This document shows, piece by piece, positions 24,717 to 32,714 of a stretch of 64,000 nucleotides of DNA. Made by a program: the position numbers and the translations under genes. The stretch spans positions 248,001 to 312,000 of the forward strand of contig CP040001.1 in NCBI GenBank assembly GCA_013100825.1. The letters are read 5' to 3'. Within the stretch, counting starts at the first letter, position 1; the number at the start of each line of letters is the position of its first letter. The notes under the pieces are model-generated. The model saw only the letters and a program-made list of their open reading frames with translations, did no database searches and had not been told where the DNA came from. The stretch is from Candidatus Saccharibacteria bacterium oral taxon 488 (lineage in GTDB: Bacteria; Patescibacteriota; Saccharimonadia; Saccharimonadales; Saccharimonadaceae).

Positions 24717-27230
24717 TTACTTCTTTGAGCGGCTGCTTTTTCTCGGGGATTTGGATGGTTTGGTTGAGGTGCGGCCGCGGCGGGCGGGCTTCACGGGTGC
24801 GACCTTCAGAAGCTCCAAGGCTTGCTCGTGAGTAATGGTTTTTGGGTCGGTGTCTTTGGGGATTTTGGCGTTTTTCGTGCCATCAGTGATGTATGGACCA
24901 AAGCGGCCGTTGAGGACTTTGACGCCGTCGCCGAAATCAGTGATATTTTTCTCGGCTTCGGCCTGGAGTTTGGCGGCGTAGAGTTCGCGGGCTTTTTCTA
25001 GGGTGATGGTGTGCGGGTCTTCGGGCTTGATGGAGACGAAGAGCTTGCCGACTTGGATGTATGGGCCAAAGCGGCCGATATTGGCCTTGATGTCTTGCCC
25101 GTCTTCGGTTTGACCGACGACACGCGGTAATTTGAACATTTCTAGTGCTTGCTCCAAGGTGACGGTTTCGATTTTTGCGCCTTTTGGCAGCGGTGCAAAG
25201 CGTGGTTTATCGTCGTCGTCAGTGGCGCCCAGTTGCAACATCGGGCCAAAGCGGCCGAAGCGTGCCAAGATTGGTTTGCCGGATTTTGGATCGATGCCGA
25301 CTTCGCGGTTAGCACCGACTTTACTGCGGTCGATACCGCCTGACTGTTCGATCAATTTGTGAAACGGCGTGTAAAATCCGTGTAGCATGGCACTTTTAGC
25401 CAGGTCGGCAGCGGCAATTTTGTCAAATTCGGTTTCGACATTGGCGGTGAAATCATAATCAACGATTTGCGTGAAATGGTCTGTCAAAAAGTCAGCGATC
25501 AATTCTCCGCTCGGCGTCGGGATAAGTTTGCCGCGGGTGGAGCCAGTTTTTTCCTGGATGACGGCGCGTCTGACTTCTTCGCCGTTGTAGCTGAGGATGA
25601 TGACATCTCGTGGTTGGCCTTCGCTGTCGCCTTTTTCGACATAGCCGCGGGTTTGCACGGTGTCGATGATGGTAGCATAAGTACTCGGGCGGCCGATGCC
25701 GAGATCTTCGAGTTTTTTGACTAGTGAACCTTCGGTATAACGAGCTGGCGGCTTGGCAAAGGTCTGGCGGGCAGTGATGTCGTGGGTTTCAAGGATGTCG
25801 CCGGTGTGGAGCTTTGGTAAAATCTCATCTTTGCCGCCGCCGTAGACGCGTAGGAAGCCGTCAAAGGTGATGACTTCGCCCTTGGCTTCAAAGTATAAAT
25901 GACTGAAAGAATTACCTACTCCCTTCAAAACGGCTTCCGCACGCCGAGATTCTCTCTCCGATTCGTCTCGGGCAGCTGCGGAACTCGCTTCGCTCAGACA
26001 GTCCTCGCCGCGCCGCGCCTCATCGTCGTTCAATTCTCGGGTTTGTGCAGATGTTTTGTCGTGAGCAGATAATTCTCTGCCCTTAATGTTAATCGTTACC
26101 GTCGTCTTCTCCAATTTCGCTGCCGACATTTGTGACGCTAGGGTGCGGCGGCGGATGAGGTCGTAGAGTTTTTGGTCGCGTTCATCTGAGGTGACGGTTT
26201 CGCGGGTGATGTCGGTCGGGCGGATGGCTTCGTGGGCTTCCTGGGCTGAGGCGGATTTGGTTTTGAATTTGCGCACAGTTGAATAATCCGGGCCGTACAA
26301 TCGCTTGATAAAATCAGTGGCGCTGGCGATAGCCTGCCCGCTCAAATTGACCGAATCGGTACGCATGTAGGTGATTTTACCGTCTTGGTAGAGCCGCTGG
26401 GCCGAGGCCATGGTGGCCTTGGAGCTGAAGCCAAGCTTGGCGTTGGCCTCTTGCTGCAAGGTTGAGGTCGTAAACGGCGCGGCTGGGTTGCGGGTGCCAG
26501 GCGTTTTCGAGATATCGCTGACGGTGAATGTGGCTGGCTTGAGACTGTTCAAGAATTCGTAAGCGGCTGCTTCGGAATCAAATTTTTGGTTGAGCTCGGC
26601 CTTGAGTTCTTGATTGTCGTGGATGAATATGGCGGTCACCTTGAATTGTGAGCTGCCCTCAAATTTCATGATTTCTCGTTCGCGCTCGACCAGCAGCCGC
26701 ACCGCTGGGCTCTGGACGCGGCCAGCTGACTTACCGCCTGGCACTTTTTGCCAGACTACCGGGCTGAGTTCAAAACCAACCAGCCGATCAAGGATCTGCC
26801 GGGCTTGCTGCGCCTGCACCAAGTTCATGTCAACAGTGCGCGGGTTCTGGATGGCATTGGTGATGGCATCCTTGGTGATTTCATGAAAGACGATGCGCTT
26901 GGTCGTCTCAACCGGCAAATCCAACACTTTACAGAGGTGCCAAGCGATAGCCTCCCCTTCGCGGTCTTCATCGGTGGCCAGCCAGACGTTATCTTTGCCG
27001 ACAGCCTTGACGTTCTTCTTTAGCTCGGTGATGACTTTCTTTTTTTCGGGATCGACTTCGTAGACGGCAAAAAAATCATTTGCCACATCAATTGGCGGCG
27101 TACCGTCCTTGGTTTTTTTGACGATTGAGCGGATGTGTCCCACGCTTGACAAAACGTGAAAATCCTTGCCCAAGTATTTCTCAATAGTCTTAGCTTTGGC
27201 TGGCGACTCGACGATGACGAGATTTTTCAT
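24717..27230 (-). CDS. topA: DNA topoisomerase I (type IA)
   Basis: 837 residues. MKNLVIVESPAKAKTIEKYL opens the Toprim domain, with the acidic triad in ATDEDREGEAIAWHL near residue 95. The active-site region KITYMRTDSVNLSGQA near 295 carries the catalytic tyrosine (YMRTDS). The C-terminus has three repeats of the topo C-rpt type (GRFGPMLQLG, GRFGPYIQVG, GRFGPYITDG) and a Lys/Arg-rich tail. About 50 residues near 387-437 interrupt the sequence just before FEAKGEVITFDGFLRVY and derive from an inserted palindromic element. A TATAAT lies eight bases before the ATG (27244-27239). Confidence 0.96.
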   Translation of the reverse strand: MKNLVIVESPAKAKTIEKYLGKDFHVLSSVGHIRSIVKKTKDGTPPIDVANDFFAVYEVDPEKKKVITELKKNVKAVGKDNVWLATDEDREGEAIAWHLCKVLDLPVETTKRIVFHEITKDAITNAIQNPRTVDMNLVQAQQARQILDRLVGFELSPVVWQKVPGGKSAGRVQSPAVRLLVEREREIMKFEGSSQFKVTAIFIHDNQELKAELNQKFDSEAAAYEFLNSLKPATFTVSDISKTPGTRNPAAPFTTSTLQQEANAKLGFSSKATMASAQRLYQDGKITYMRTDSVNLSGQAIASATDFIKRLYGPDYSTVRKFKTKSASAQEAHEAIRPTDITRETVTSDERDQKLYDLIRRRTLASQMSAAKLEKTTVTINIKGRELSAHDKTSAQTRELNDDEARRGEDCLSEASSAAARDESERESRRAEAVLKGVGNSFSHLYFEAKGEVITFDGFLRVYGGGKDEILPKLHTGDILETHDITARQTFAKPPARYTEGSLVKKLEDLGIGRPSTYATIIDTVQTRGYVEKGDSEGQPRDVIILSYNGEEVRRAVIQEKTGSTRGKLIPTPSGELIADFLTDHFTQIVDYDFTANVETEFDKIAAADLAKSAMLHGFYTPFHKLIEQSGGIDRSKVGANREVGIDPKSGKPILARFGRFGPMLQLGATDDDDKPRFAPLPKGAKIETVTLEQALEMFKLPRVVGQTEDGQDIKANIGRFGPYIQVGKLFVSIKPEDPHTITLEKARELYAAKLQAEAEKNITDFGDGVKVLNGRFGPYITDGTKNAKIPKDTDPKTITHEQALELLKVAPVKPARRGRTSTKPSKSPRKSSRSKK
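25935..25983. repeat. Palindromic element inserted in frame in topA
   Basis: TTCCGCA (25935-25941) pairs with TGCGGAA (25977-25983), and inside it CCGAGA (25944-25949) pairs with TCTCGG (25966-25971). It lies within a ~150-base stretch (about 25910-26070) whose Ser/Ala/Arg/Glu-rich translation has no counterpart in ordinary TopA. The frame stays open. This resembles the Rickettsia palindromic elements, which also sit in frame inside genes. Confidence 0.65.
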
Positions 27231-27255
27231 AACTCTATATTATATCAAATCACCT

Positions 27256-27326
27256 CGCAACCACAACCGCCGAGGGTGTTTCTCGGTGGCTCTGGTTGCG
27301 AGGACAGAGAGATGGGTCTGTCCTCG
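27256..27326. terminator. Two adjacent hairpins between topA and its upstream neighbour
   Basis: The first hairpin pairs CGCAACC (27256-27262) with GGTTGCG (27294-27300) and has an inner stem around a GGTGTT loop. The second pairs CGAGGACAGA (27299-27308) with TCTGTCCTCG (27317-27326). They follow the stop of the 27335-27736 gene on the minus strand, so termination is likely although T-runs are weak. Confidence 0.55.
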
Positions 27327-27334
27327 CGGAGGCG

Positions 27335-27736
27335 CTAGATGAGTCTAACGATACTCTCTTCCTCGAGCAACTCCTCTAGGAGATCATGGTATCTCAGAAA
27401 CTTATCTTCATCCTCTGCAATAACGGCCTCGTGGAGGAGTTGTTCGTACTGTGCTTTGCGCATAGTATAGCACCACTTCCTGACTTCATCGGCGAGATCA
27501 CCAGTGATTCGCCAGGCGCCAGTGCCGAAACAGTCGAGCAGAACATTGGCCACAACCAAGGGGTCGCTATAGCTAGCCCTAAAGCCAAAAGTAGACTCAT
27601 CAATGGCCCATGCGGCTTCCACGCCGTTGATTTGGATTATTTGCCACAGGTGCTCATTATAGAGCTCCCTGTTGGTACGGATGGTGATGTCACCATTCAT
27701 AGCCTTGATGACGAAGAAATCATCATAGTTCGCCAT
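27335..27736 (-). CDS. Hypothetical protein
   Basis: 133 residues, acidic, no membrane segment, no motif recognised. N-terminal half is strand-rich (FFVIKAMNGDITIRTNREL), and the C-terminus ends in a Glu/Leu-rich helix (LLEELLEEESIVRLI). It has its own promoter (27821-27849) and lies between the split phosphatidyltransferase gene and topA. Host rather than phage gene, judging by its place outside the attachment site. Confidence 0.7.
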   Translation of the reverse strand: MANYDDFFVIKAMNGDITIRTNRELYNEHLWQIIQINGVEAAWAIDESTFGFRASYSDPLVVANVLLDCFGTGAWRITGDLADEVRKWCYTMRKAQYEQLLHEAVIAEDEDKFLRYHDLLEELLEEESIVRLI

Positions 27737-27767
27737 GTCAGACCTTCTCTCTCTGTCCGGATTATCA

Positions 27768-27849
27768 ACACTCAGACTTCCTGAGTGGACGAATCTCCGT
27801 TTTTCAACGAAAACCTGATATATATATCAATTATTGGAGAAAAAGTCAA
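27768..27849 (-). promoter_or_regulatory. Promoter and 5' hairpin of the hypothetical gene
   Basis: Minus-strand TTGACT (27849-27844), 17 bases and TATATA (27826-27821). Downstream, CACTCAG and CTGAGTG (about 27768-27786) can pair in the leader. Confidence 0.6.
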
Positions 27850-28222
27850 GCCTCTGGCGTATCCTCATCGCTATTGCCGCCAAAAATAGCTCGTTTGATA
27901 TAGGTCCATGAGGCATGAGCAGCAAGCGGCAACGAGCCAATAAATGCAGCGCGGCCAATCTTGCGGAGGGTTTTGGCTAGCCTTGGTTTACCGTTCTGTT
28001 CGGCGGTGTGGGCGCCCGCGTAGGCAGACAACGCCAGCATCTCACCAGCCATGCCTAGTTTGCCAGATTTAGTTGGGCGCGTTTCACCTTTGTGTTTACT
28101 ACGATAATTGGCGATGCCTGTTGCGGCGGCGTTTATCGTGTTTAACACGGCGATGGTGCCGATAACCGACTTTGGCGCTGCGCCTTTTTTCAACATTTCA
28201 TAGAGTAGTTTGAGCGTTACCA
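27846..28222 (-). pseudogene. 3' half of a CDP-alcohol phosphatidyltransferase gene, cut off by the prophage
   Basis: From the attachment core onward the frame reads VTLKLLYEMLKKGAAP and continues ~120 residues with membrane-type segments and a basic loop, fitting the C-terminal membrane half of a CDP-alcohol phosphatidyltransferase. The matching 5' half, with the catalytic motif and ending in ...ITDKVVTL, lies at 62707-62977 in the same orientation. Joining them at VTL restores one continuous protein. Left alone, this half lacks a catalytic motif; an ATG at the phage boundary could start a useless fragment. Confidence 0.85.
28212..28222. other. Prophage attachment site, left core (attL)
   Basis: GAGCGTTACCA here matches GAGCGTGACCA at 62696-62706 with one mismatch. 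Both lie exactly where the phosphatidyltransferase frame is broken, so these short sequences mark the crossover. Confidence 0.75.
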
Positions 28223-28254
28223 TGGTAGATTCTATCAGGAGTAGAGGTTTCAAT

Positions 28255-28286
28255 GTACACATTGCGAAGGCTTTTGTGCACATCGC
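28255..28286. repeat. Direct repeats near attL, possible integrase arm sites
   Basis: GTACACATTGC (28255-28265) and GTGCACATCGC (28276-28286) differ at two positions and are 21 bases apart, i.e. two helical turns. They lie between the core and the integrase gene, where tyrosine integrases usually have arm-type binding sites. Confidence 0.5.
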
Positions 28287-28366
28287 AATCACATACTACT
28301 ATACTAGCAAACTGAAGCCATTTTGTCAATAGCTTAAGCAAAATATCGCAGGCGCCTTACAGATCT

Positions 28367-29236
28367 TTAGAGTGTATGCCCTAACTTCAATTGATCATAT
28401 ACACCTATCATTCCGTTGTCCAAAGCATGCAAATAAACTTCGGTTGTGGCTGAATTAGAATGCCTTAGTAGTCTCTGCGCTTGAGAGATTGATGCCCCTC
28501 GTGTCTGGATATCCGTAGCAAAGCTGTGTCGCATCGCATGTAGATAAAAGCCTTCTATCCCTGCCCTCTCAAACTCTCGGCGCATTCTATATCTTAGCTC
28601 GTCAATACTATATGGACGCCCATCTCCATAAGCTGGTGACGGCCACAAATAATCGGTAATTCCTTTATTATCAATCCATTCGTTCATCCACAGTCTTGTA
28701 CGTGGTGTCATAAACACCGTACCAGCTTTATTCCCTTTGCCAACTATATTCATCTCGCGCCCATTAATATTCTTTAGTCTCAGATTCCTCAATTCTGTAG
28801 CTCGCAGCCCAGAATCAAAGGTCAGTGATATCAGTAGTTTTTCCATTGGCTTGGCGTTTTTAAGGACTCTTTCGATCTGTTCTCGCGTAAACCAACTTCG
28901 TCGTGGTGGTTTTTCTTTCGCAGGCTCAATTAGACGTGTTTTGACTGATATATCATAATCCATGTCTCTTAGATATTTTATAAAAGCAACAATGTGGTTT
29001 AACCTACTATTGATCGTTCTGCCTGAAACAATATTTCCCGTAGCTACGCCAGATGATTGCATAGACATCCATTTATTAATATCTCTATTGGTTAGCTCCT
29101 GCATATCGTCAACAAGCTCTAGCTCCGCAAACTTAGTAAGTACTCTGGTCTTTGTGTCCATTGTCTGTTTAGTAAACTGACGCGCTCGACAGTAATCTAA
29201 ATATTCTTCGATCTGTGCATAAATAGGCTTTTCCAT
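28367..29236 (-). CDS. int: Tyrosine-recombinase integrase
   Basis: 289 residues from ATG 29236. The N-terminal ~100 residues are a SAM-like core-binding domain. The catalytic set is complete: Arg in SGLRATELRNL, Lys in IVGKGNKAG, His-x-x-Arg in LHAMRHSFATD, His in LLRHSNSATTE and the Tyr nucleophile in EVYLHAL. It lies at the left end of the prophage next to attL and should carry out integration and excision. Just upstream are inverted TTCTATATA repeats that may be operators. Confidence 0.95.
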   Translation of the reverse strand: MEKPIYAQIEEYLDYCRARQFTKQTMDTKTRVLTKFAELELVDDMQELTNRDINKWMSMQSSGVATGNIVSGRTINSRLNHIVAFIKYLRDMDYDISVKTRLIEPAKEKPPRRSWFTREQIERVLKNAKPMEKLLISLTFDSGLRATELRNLRLKNINGREMNIVGKGNKAGTVFMTPRTRLWMNEWIDNKGITDYLWPSPAYGDGRPYSIDELRYRMRREFERAGIEGFYLHAMRHSFATDIQTRGASISQAQRLLRHSNSATTEVYLHALDNGMIGVYDQLKLGHTL

Positions 29237-29263
29237 TCCCGTAAATCTCCACTTCAAAAAACA

Positions 29264-29318
29264 GTTCTATATAGAATTTCTTTATAATCAATCTCTTCAA
29301 AGCTATTGTATATAGAAC
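29264..29318. promoter_or_regulatory. Inverted operator-like sites upstream of the integrase
   Basis: GTTCTATATA (29264-29273) and TATATAGAAC (29309-29318) are perfect inverted copies; the first also belongs to the palindrome TTCTATATAGAA. They flank a minus-strand TATAAA (29286-29281). The arrangement suggests a repressor controlling the integrase. Confidence 0.55.
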
Positions 29319-29383
29319 GTAAAATTACTATTTTAATATCAACTTAATATGGCGGCGGTCTCGTGAGCGAGATGATGCAATAA

Positions 29384-29406
29384 AAAAGCGGCCAAACGGC
29401 CGTTTT
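29384..29406 (-). terminator. Hairpin between the last late gene and integrase
   Basis: A GC-rich stem (GCGGCC / GGCCGT) is followed on the minus strand by a run of T. It would end the late transcript before the integrase promoter. Confidence 0.65.
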
Positions 29407-29522
29407 CACTGTGTAAAAGTCCTGATTTTTTGCATACACCCAGGATTATTGCACATTTCAAATGCGTAATCAAACGCAAACAAGCCGCTCCGCGAGCGAC
29501 ATCAAAATAACAGCAATGATTG

Positions 29523-29900
29523 CTACGCGATAAGGTTATAGTTGCGCTTCATCTGTGCTAACTTCTCTAATCCGTCAATACTTATCGGCAGTGTTGCCTG
29601 CTTTTGCATTTTCTGTTTGTGACGTTCCTCTGCTGCCCTGGCTTTCGCTTGAGCAATTAATTTGCGTAACCAATCTACTGTTTTTGCTAAATTCTTACTT
29701 GACCAGATGAATGCAAAATATTTACGTGGGTTTTTCTTACGTTTTGCTAACTTTACAGAATAGTCAAACTCTTTCACGTAGTTGATCTGTCGGTTTCTGA
29801 ACATCGGCAGATACTTATCGTCAGCAATGAGTTTTGTTGCTTTCCCAAGCCTCTGCTGCATTTTCTGAACTCGTCGCTCGTCTATGATGATGGTCCCCAT
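29523..29900 (-). CDS. Phage hypothetical protein, basic
   Basis: 125 residues, strongly basic and helical, ending near the left end of the phage after the lysis genes. No domain recognised. A hairpin with a T-run at about 29930-29975 and a TAAGAT-type -10 box stand upstream, so it may be transcribed separately, perhaps in the lysogen. Confidence 0.65.
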   Translation of the reverse strand: MGTIIIDERRVQKMQQRLGKATKLIADDKYLPMFRNRQINYVKEFDYSVKLAKRKKNPRKYFAFIWSSKNLAKTVDWLRKLIAQAKARAAEERHKQKMQKQATLPISIDGLEKLAQMKRNYNLIA

Positions 29901-30007
29901 ATACCCTCGCTGAGCTACTTTGAAAACAAAAATAGCCCCATTAACTAATAATAGTTTGAGGCTATGATTGATCTGTCCTGATAAGACTATCTTACCATGA
30001 TATGCAT

Positions 30008-30184
30008 TTAACTGTCAACAGCATTAGTTTCGATAATCCATCGTAAAGCAGTCTTGCCAAGGTCTCTAGTAAAATGTTCGTCTTCGAGCTGGAGAATTCG
30101 CTCCGTTGCCTCCTCTTGCATCTTTAGCGCCTGACGATACTCATCAATAAGCTCGGCGTCACTCAATGTTGTCAAGTCTTCCAT
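30008..30184 (-). CDS. Small phage protein (58 aa)
   Basis: ATG at 30184, stop at 30008-30010. The protein starts MEDLTTLSDAELIDEYRQAL and is acidic and helical. It begins eight bases after the stop of the zinc-ribbon gene upstream, as expected in a compact phage operon. Function unknown. Confidence 0.6.
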   Translation of the reverse strand: MEDLTTLSDAELIDEYRQALKMQEEATERILQLEDEHFTRDLGKTALRWIIETNAVDS

Positions 30185-30192
30185 GTGCGTCC

Positions 30193-30441
30193 TCAGCTTC
30201 TCAGAGTTGGCGGTGTCTTACCGCGTGGCTCTTTGAGTAGTGCGCCCGTTTTTGGATCGTGCCACCTGCTCAATCCTGGTACGCTGTGCGCGTCCACTAG
30301 ACATTGCAGGCAATCGTTGTATGTCGAGCCTGCCGGCATTTCTGGCGTAGCTTTACTGATGTGCAGCGTAACGCAGCCGCAAGCCTTGCACTCGCGGAAG
30401 TACAGGCTTGATTTAGTGATAGTTATTTTCTGTAGATTCAT
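30193..30441 (-). CDS. Small zinc-ribbon-like phage protein
   Basis: 82 residues with CKACGC and, ~25 residues later, CLQC: two Cys pairs typical of a zinc ribbon. The start overlaps the stop of the endolysin gene by four bases. Role unknown; it belongs to the lysis-end operon. Confidence 0.65.
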   Translation of the reverse strand: MNLQKITITKSSLYFRECKACGCVTLHISKATPEMPAGSTYNDCLQCLVDAHSVPGLSRWHDPKTGALLKEPRGKTPPTLRS

Positions 30442-31556
30442 GGATTTATCCTCTGTCCCGGATAAATCAATCCACGGTTAGCAATGCCATTCTTATTTGC
30501 CAAGGCTTGTGTATAGCCAGAATTACCGAACAGCCCGCTCGTGCCATGCCAGCCGTTCCTGAGAGCGATATCGCCGAGCGTATCACCCCGCCGCACAACG
30601 TAACCGCCAGCACTTCGCTGAACGTAGCCTGTCGAAGCCGGCGCGCTAACTCGTGGAGCTTGAGCCGCTACGCGTGAGTTTACTACTGCTTGCACTTCGG
30701 CTGGATTGTAGCCTGCGGCTTGTAGCCGTACTACGCGGTCATTGCCGCTGCCGTACGCGCCACGCAAGACATCTGCCACTACTTGGTCATTCACTGCTTT
30801 TGAGCTGGCTGCTGGAGCGGCTGGCGCGCTAGCAGTGCCATTCCAGATATTCGGTCGGTAGTAGCCGATGATTGAATTGCGGTAGCCGCCCAAATCCATC
30901 AGATTAAACGCGTTACCAACATAGATATTGCCACTGCCTTGGTTTTGTCCGAAGAACTTGCCTTGGTAGTACATAGCGACGTGTCCATACGTTCCACCAC
31001 CAAAAATCGCCCAGTCACCATCTTTCATACCAGCCTGCCCGCCGTGCCAGGTAAAGCCGAGTGCTTGGATTTCGCCGACTTGATTTGCGTATCCACTCGC
31101 ACCGCCTGTTCTGGTAGCAACGACACGTCCACTCAAGCTAAACATAAACTGCTTGAAGCCTGCCACACACTGTAAGCCGTAGCCCTCATTGAAGCCACGA
31201 CCGTTCATGGCGTTTATGAATGCTGCAGGGCTTGAGAGGTCGGTCTTGTAGTAGACACCAGAACCCATCTGCGCTAGCTCTTTGTCGGTCGGCTCACATC
31301 CAGAGCCTTTATCTTGCGGCGCGTCAAAGCCAAGCATACTTGCTACAGCTCTATCGCCTTGCTCCTTAACCTTACACAAGGCTTTCTTCTGAGTTTCTGA
31401 GTACTGAGCTTTATTGCCATCAAATGTAATACTGCCATCAGGTGCTTTCTTGCCAAATACAGCGAACAGCACAATGACAGCGAAAATGAACGCTAAACAG
31501 ACTACAATTAGATAGTCAGCCAAGAATGCTGCTACATTTTTACGAAAAGATTTCAC
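30438..31556 (-). CDS. Phage endolysin: membrane anchor, CHAP, Cpl-7-like and LysM domains
   Basis: 372 residues from GTG 31556. An N-terminal membrane segment (residues ~13-35) could act as a signal-arrest sequence. A CHAP amidase/peptidase domain follows, with the catalytic Cys in GLQCVAGFKQF and His in GTYGHVAMYY. Residues ~255-290 resemble a CW_7 (Cpl-7) wall-binding repeat (VVADVLRGAYGSGNDRV), and the end is a LysM domain (YVVRRGDTLGDIA ... YPGQRI). The gene overlaps the holin stop, giving the classic holin-endolysin pair. Confidence 0.9.
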   Translation of the reverse strand: MKSFRKNVAAFLADYLIVVCLAFIFAVIVLFAVFGKKAPDGSITFDGNKAQYSETQKKALCKVKEQGDRAVASMLGFDAPQDKGSGCEPTDKELAQMGSGVYYKTDLSSPAAFINAMNGRGFNEGYGLQCVAGFKQFMFSLSGRVVATRTGGASGYANQVGEIQALGFTWHGGQAGMKDGDWAIFGGGTYGHVAMYYQGKFFGQNQGSGNIYVGNAFNLMDLGGYRNSIIGYYRPNIWNGTASAPAAPAASSKAVNDQVVADVLRGAYGSGNDRVVRLQAAGYNPAEVQAVVNSRVAAQAPRVSAPASTGYVQRSAGGYVVRRGDTLGDIALRNGWHGTSGLFGNSGYTQALANKNGIANRGLIYPGQRINP

Positions 31557-31771
31557 TTCTGGACCTCGCTTTCGTCAATTCTTTTTTGAACAGTCGTGCC
31601 TCCGAGGATCATGCTAATAATGGCGGCACCGACAACCAGTGTTGAGGCTATTTGCTCGCCAAACTGCTCAAATCCCCATATCTTGCCTAAGGACGTTGCG
31701 CCATATGCAAGTGCTGTACAGGTAGCAGCAAGTATTGACAGCTGATATTTAATTTTCTTTTTAGATTTCAT
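31553..31771 (-). CDS. Putative holin
   Basis: 72 residues from ATG 31771, chosen because AAGGAGG stands just upstream. Two hydrophobic segments (around ILAATCTALAYGATSLG and STLVVGAAIISMILGG) and charged ends fit a class II holin. It directly precedes the endolysin, with overlap. Holins form the membrane lesion that releases or activates the endolysin. Confidence 0.75.
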   Translation of the reverse strand: MKSKKKIKYQLSILAATCTALAYGATSLGKIWGFEQFGEQIASTLVVGAAIISMILGGTTVQKRIDESEVQK

Positions 31772-31785
31772 ATTTGACCTCCTTG

Positions 31786-32172
31786 TCATCTATTTTCTCT
31801 TGACCGAACAGTTTCGTTTGTTATGTTCAAATCGGTTTTCAACCGCTCGATCTGCGATGATTGTGTTACATATAACGCCCAGATAACGACAAGCATCAAT
31901 GCGCTACTAAATGCAGCTGCAACATGCTTATCCATAAACCGTTTCATTTGACCGGTAAAAGTGGCCTCATTAATACCTAGGTTTTTCTCGATTGTATTGA
32001 GTCGTCCAGATTGCTGCTCAACGAGATCAGCCAACTTTTGATATTCTCGCCGGCTAACAGAGTCTTGATTGCGCACAATATCTTTAATTTCGATAACATC
32101 TTCTTTAATATGTTCAACATTCGCCTGCAAGGCTCCAAATTCTTTTGCTGATACGTCTGTCTGATTGCTCAT
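31786..32172 (-). CDS. Coiled-coil membrane protein next to the holin (XhlA-like)
   Basis: 128 residues: a long N-terminal coiled coil (residues ~10-75), one membrane segment near 88-106 (AFSSALMLVVIWALYV) and a short charged tail. This plan and its place before the holin resemble XhlA-type lysis helper proteins. It is the first gene after cassette 1. Confidence 0.65.
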   Translation of the reverse strand: MSNQTDVSAKEFGALQANVEHIKEDVIEIKDIVRNQDSVSRREYQKLADLVEQQSGRLNTIEKNLGINEATFTGQMKRFMDKHVAAAFSSALMLVVIWALYVTQSSQIERLKTDLNITNETVRSRENR

Positions 32173-32184
32173 AATTTTTCCATT

Positions 32185-32233
32185 AAAAAAGCGACCACGT
32201 TTTGTGATCGCAATTTCCTACATCCATATTATA
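32185..32233 (-). promoter_or_regulatory. Promoter-hairpin cassette 1 (lysis genes)
   Basis: Minus strand: TATAAT (32233-32228), a short leader, then a hairpin (GCGATCAC with GTGGTCGC, 32211-32191) followed by TTTTTT, then the lysis genes. The promoter lies before the terminator-like hairpin, not after it. Confidence 0.75.
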
Positions 32234-32332
32234 ACACAGATTAGTCTGAAAATCCGAGCAAACATGCAAGATAAAGCGCCCTTGAAAACTCTCGCATGAC
32301 TACTCGCATATCTACTTATGATTATACCATGA

Positions 32333-32690
32333 TACAGTCTACCACAAAACCTATCACCGTCTCGCTCGTGGTGACCGGCAGCACCTCAGAAGTCGACACT
32401 GGCATGAGATGGATCGATGACGCACTATTTACCAGAAGACGTTTTCAATGGGTGCTTGAAGGTTTCTGGTAAAACAACGAAGCCGCATGGTATTAATAAC
32501 CTAGATATGGGTTATTAATATCCGCGGTATTGCGAAAGAGGACAGTGTTGGGCGCGACTATCAATTTACCGCATGCTGCCGACCACAAGCCTACACGGTG
32601 ACGGTCTATGCTGACAATGATAACATTAACATCCAAACCTATACTGATCAGTCTGGATACAAGACCTCATTTGTCACTATTCATACATGA
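32333..32690 (+). pseudogene. Inverted silent copy of the tail-tip gene 3' end with a different terminus
   Basis: Bases 32333-32606 repeat, in inverted orientation, the 3' part of the neighbouring tail-tip gene (32811-33084), differing only by single-base indels. After that the sequence differs and encodes a 27-residue alternative end beginning YADNDNINIQTYTDQSGYKT and closing at TGA 32688-32690. As it stands it has no start and several frame breaks, so it is silent; it would be used if the segment between the repeats were inverted. Confidence 0.8.
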
Positions 32691-32714
32691 AAAAAGCCTA
32701 AGCAATACCTATCG

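Noticed and set aside
20682..27230. Many long open frames opposite topA, the VirD4-like gene and the phage structural genes
   Set aside because: They are shadows of GC-biased codons on the coding strand: no ribosome binding sites, no recognisable domains and complete overlap with well supported genes.
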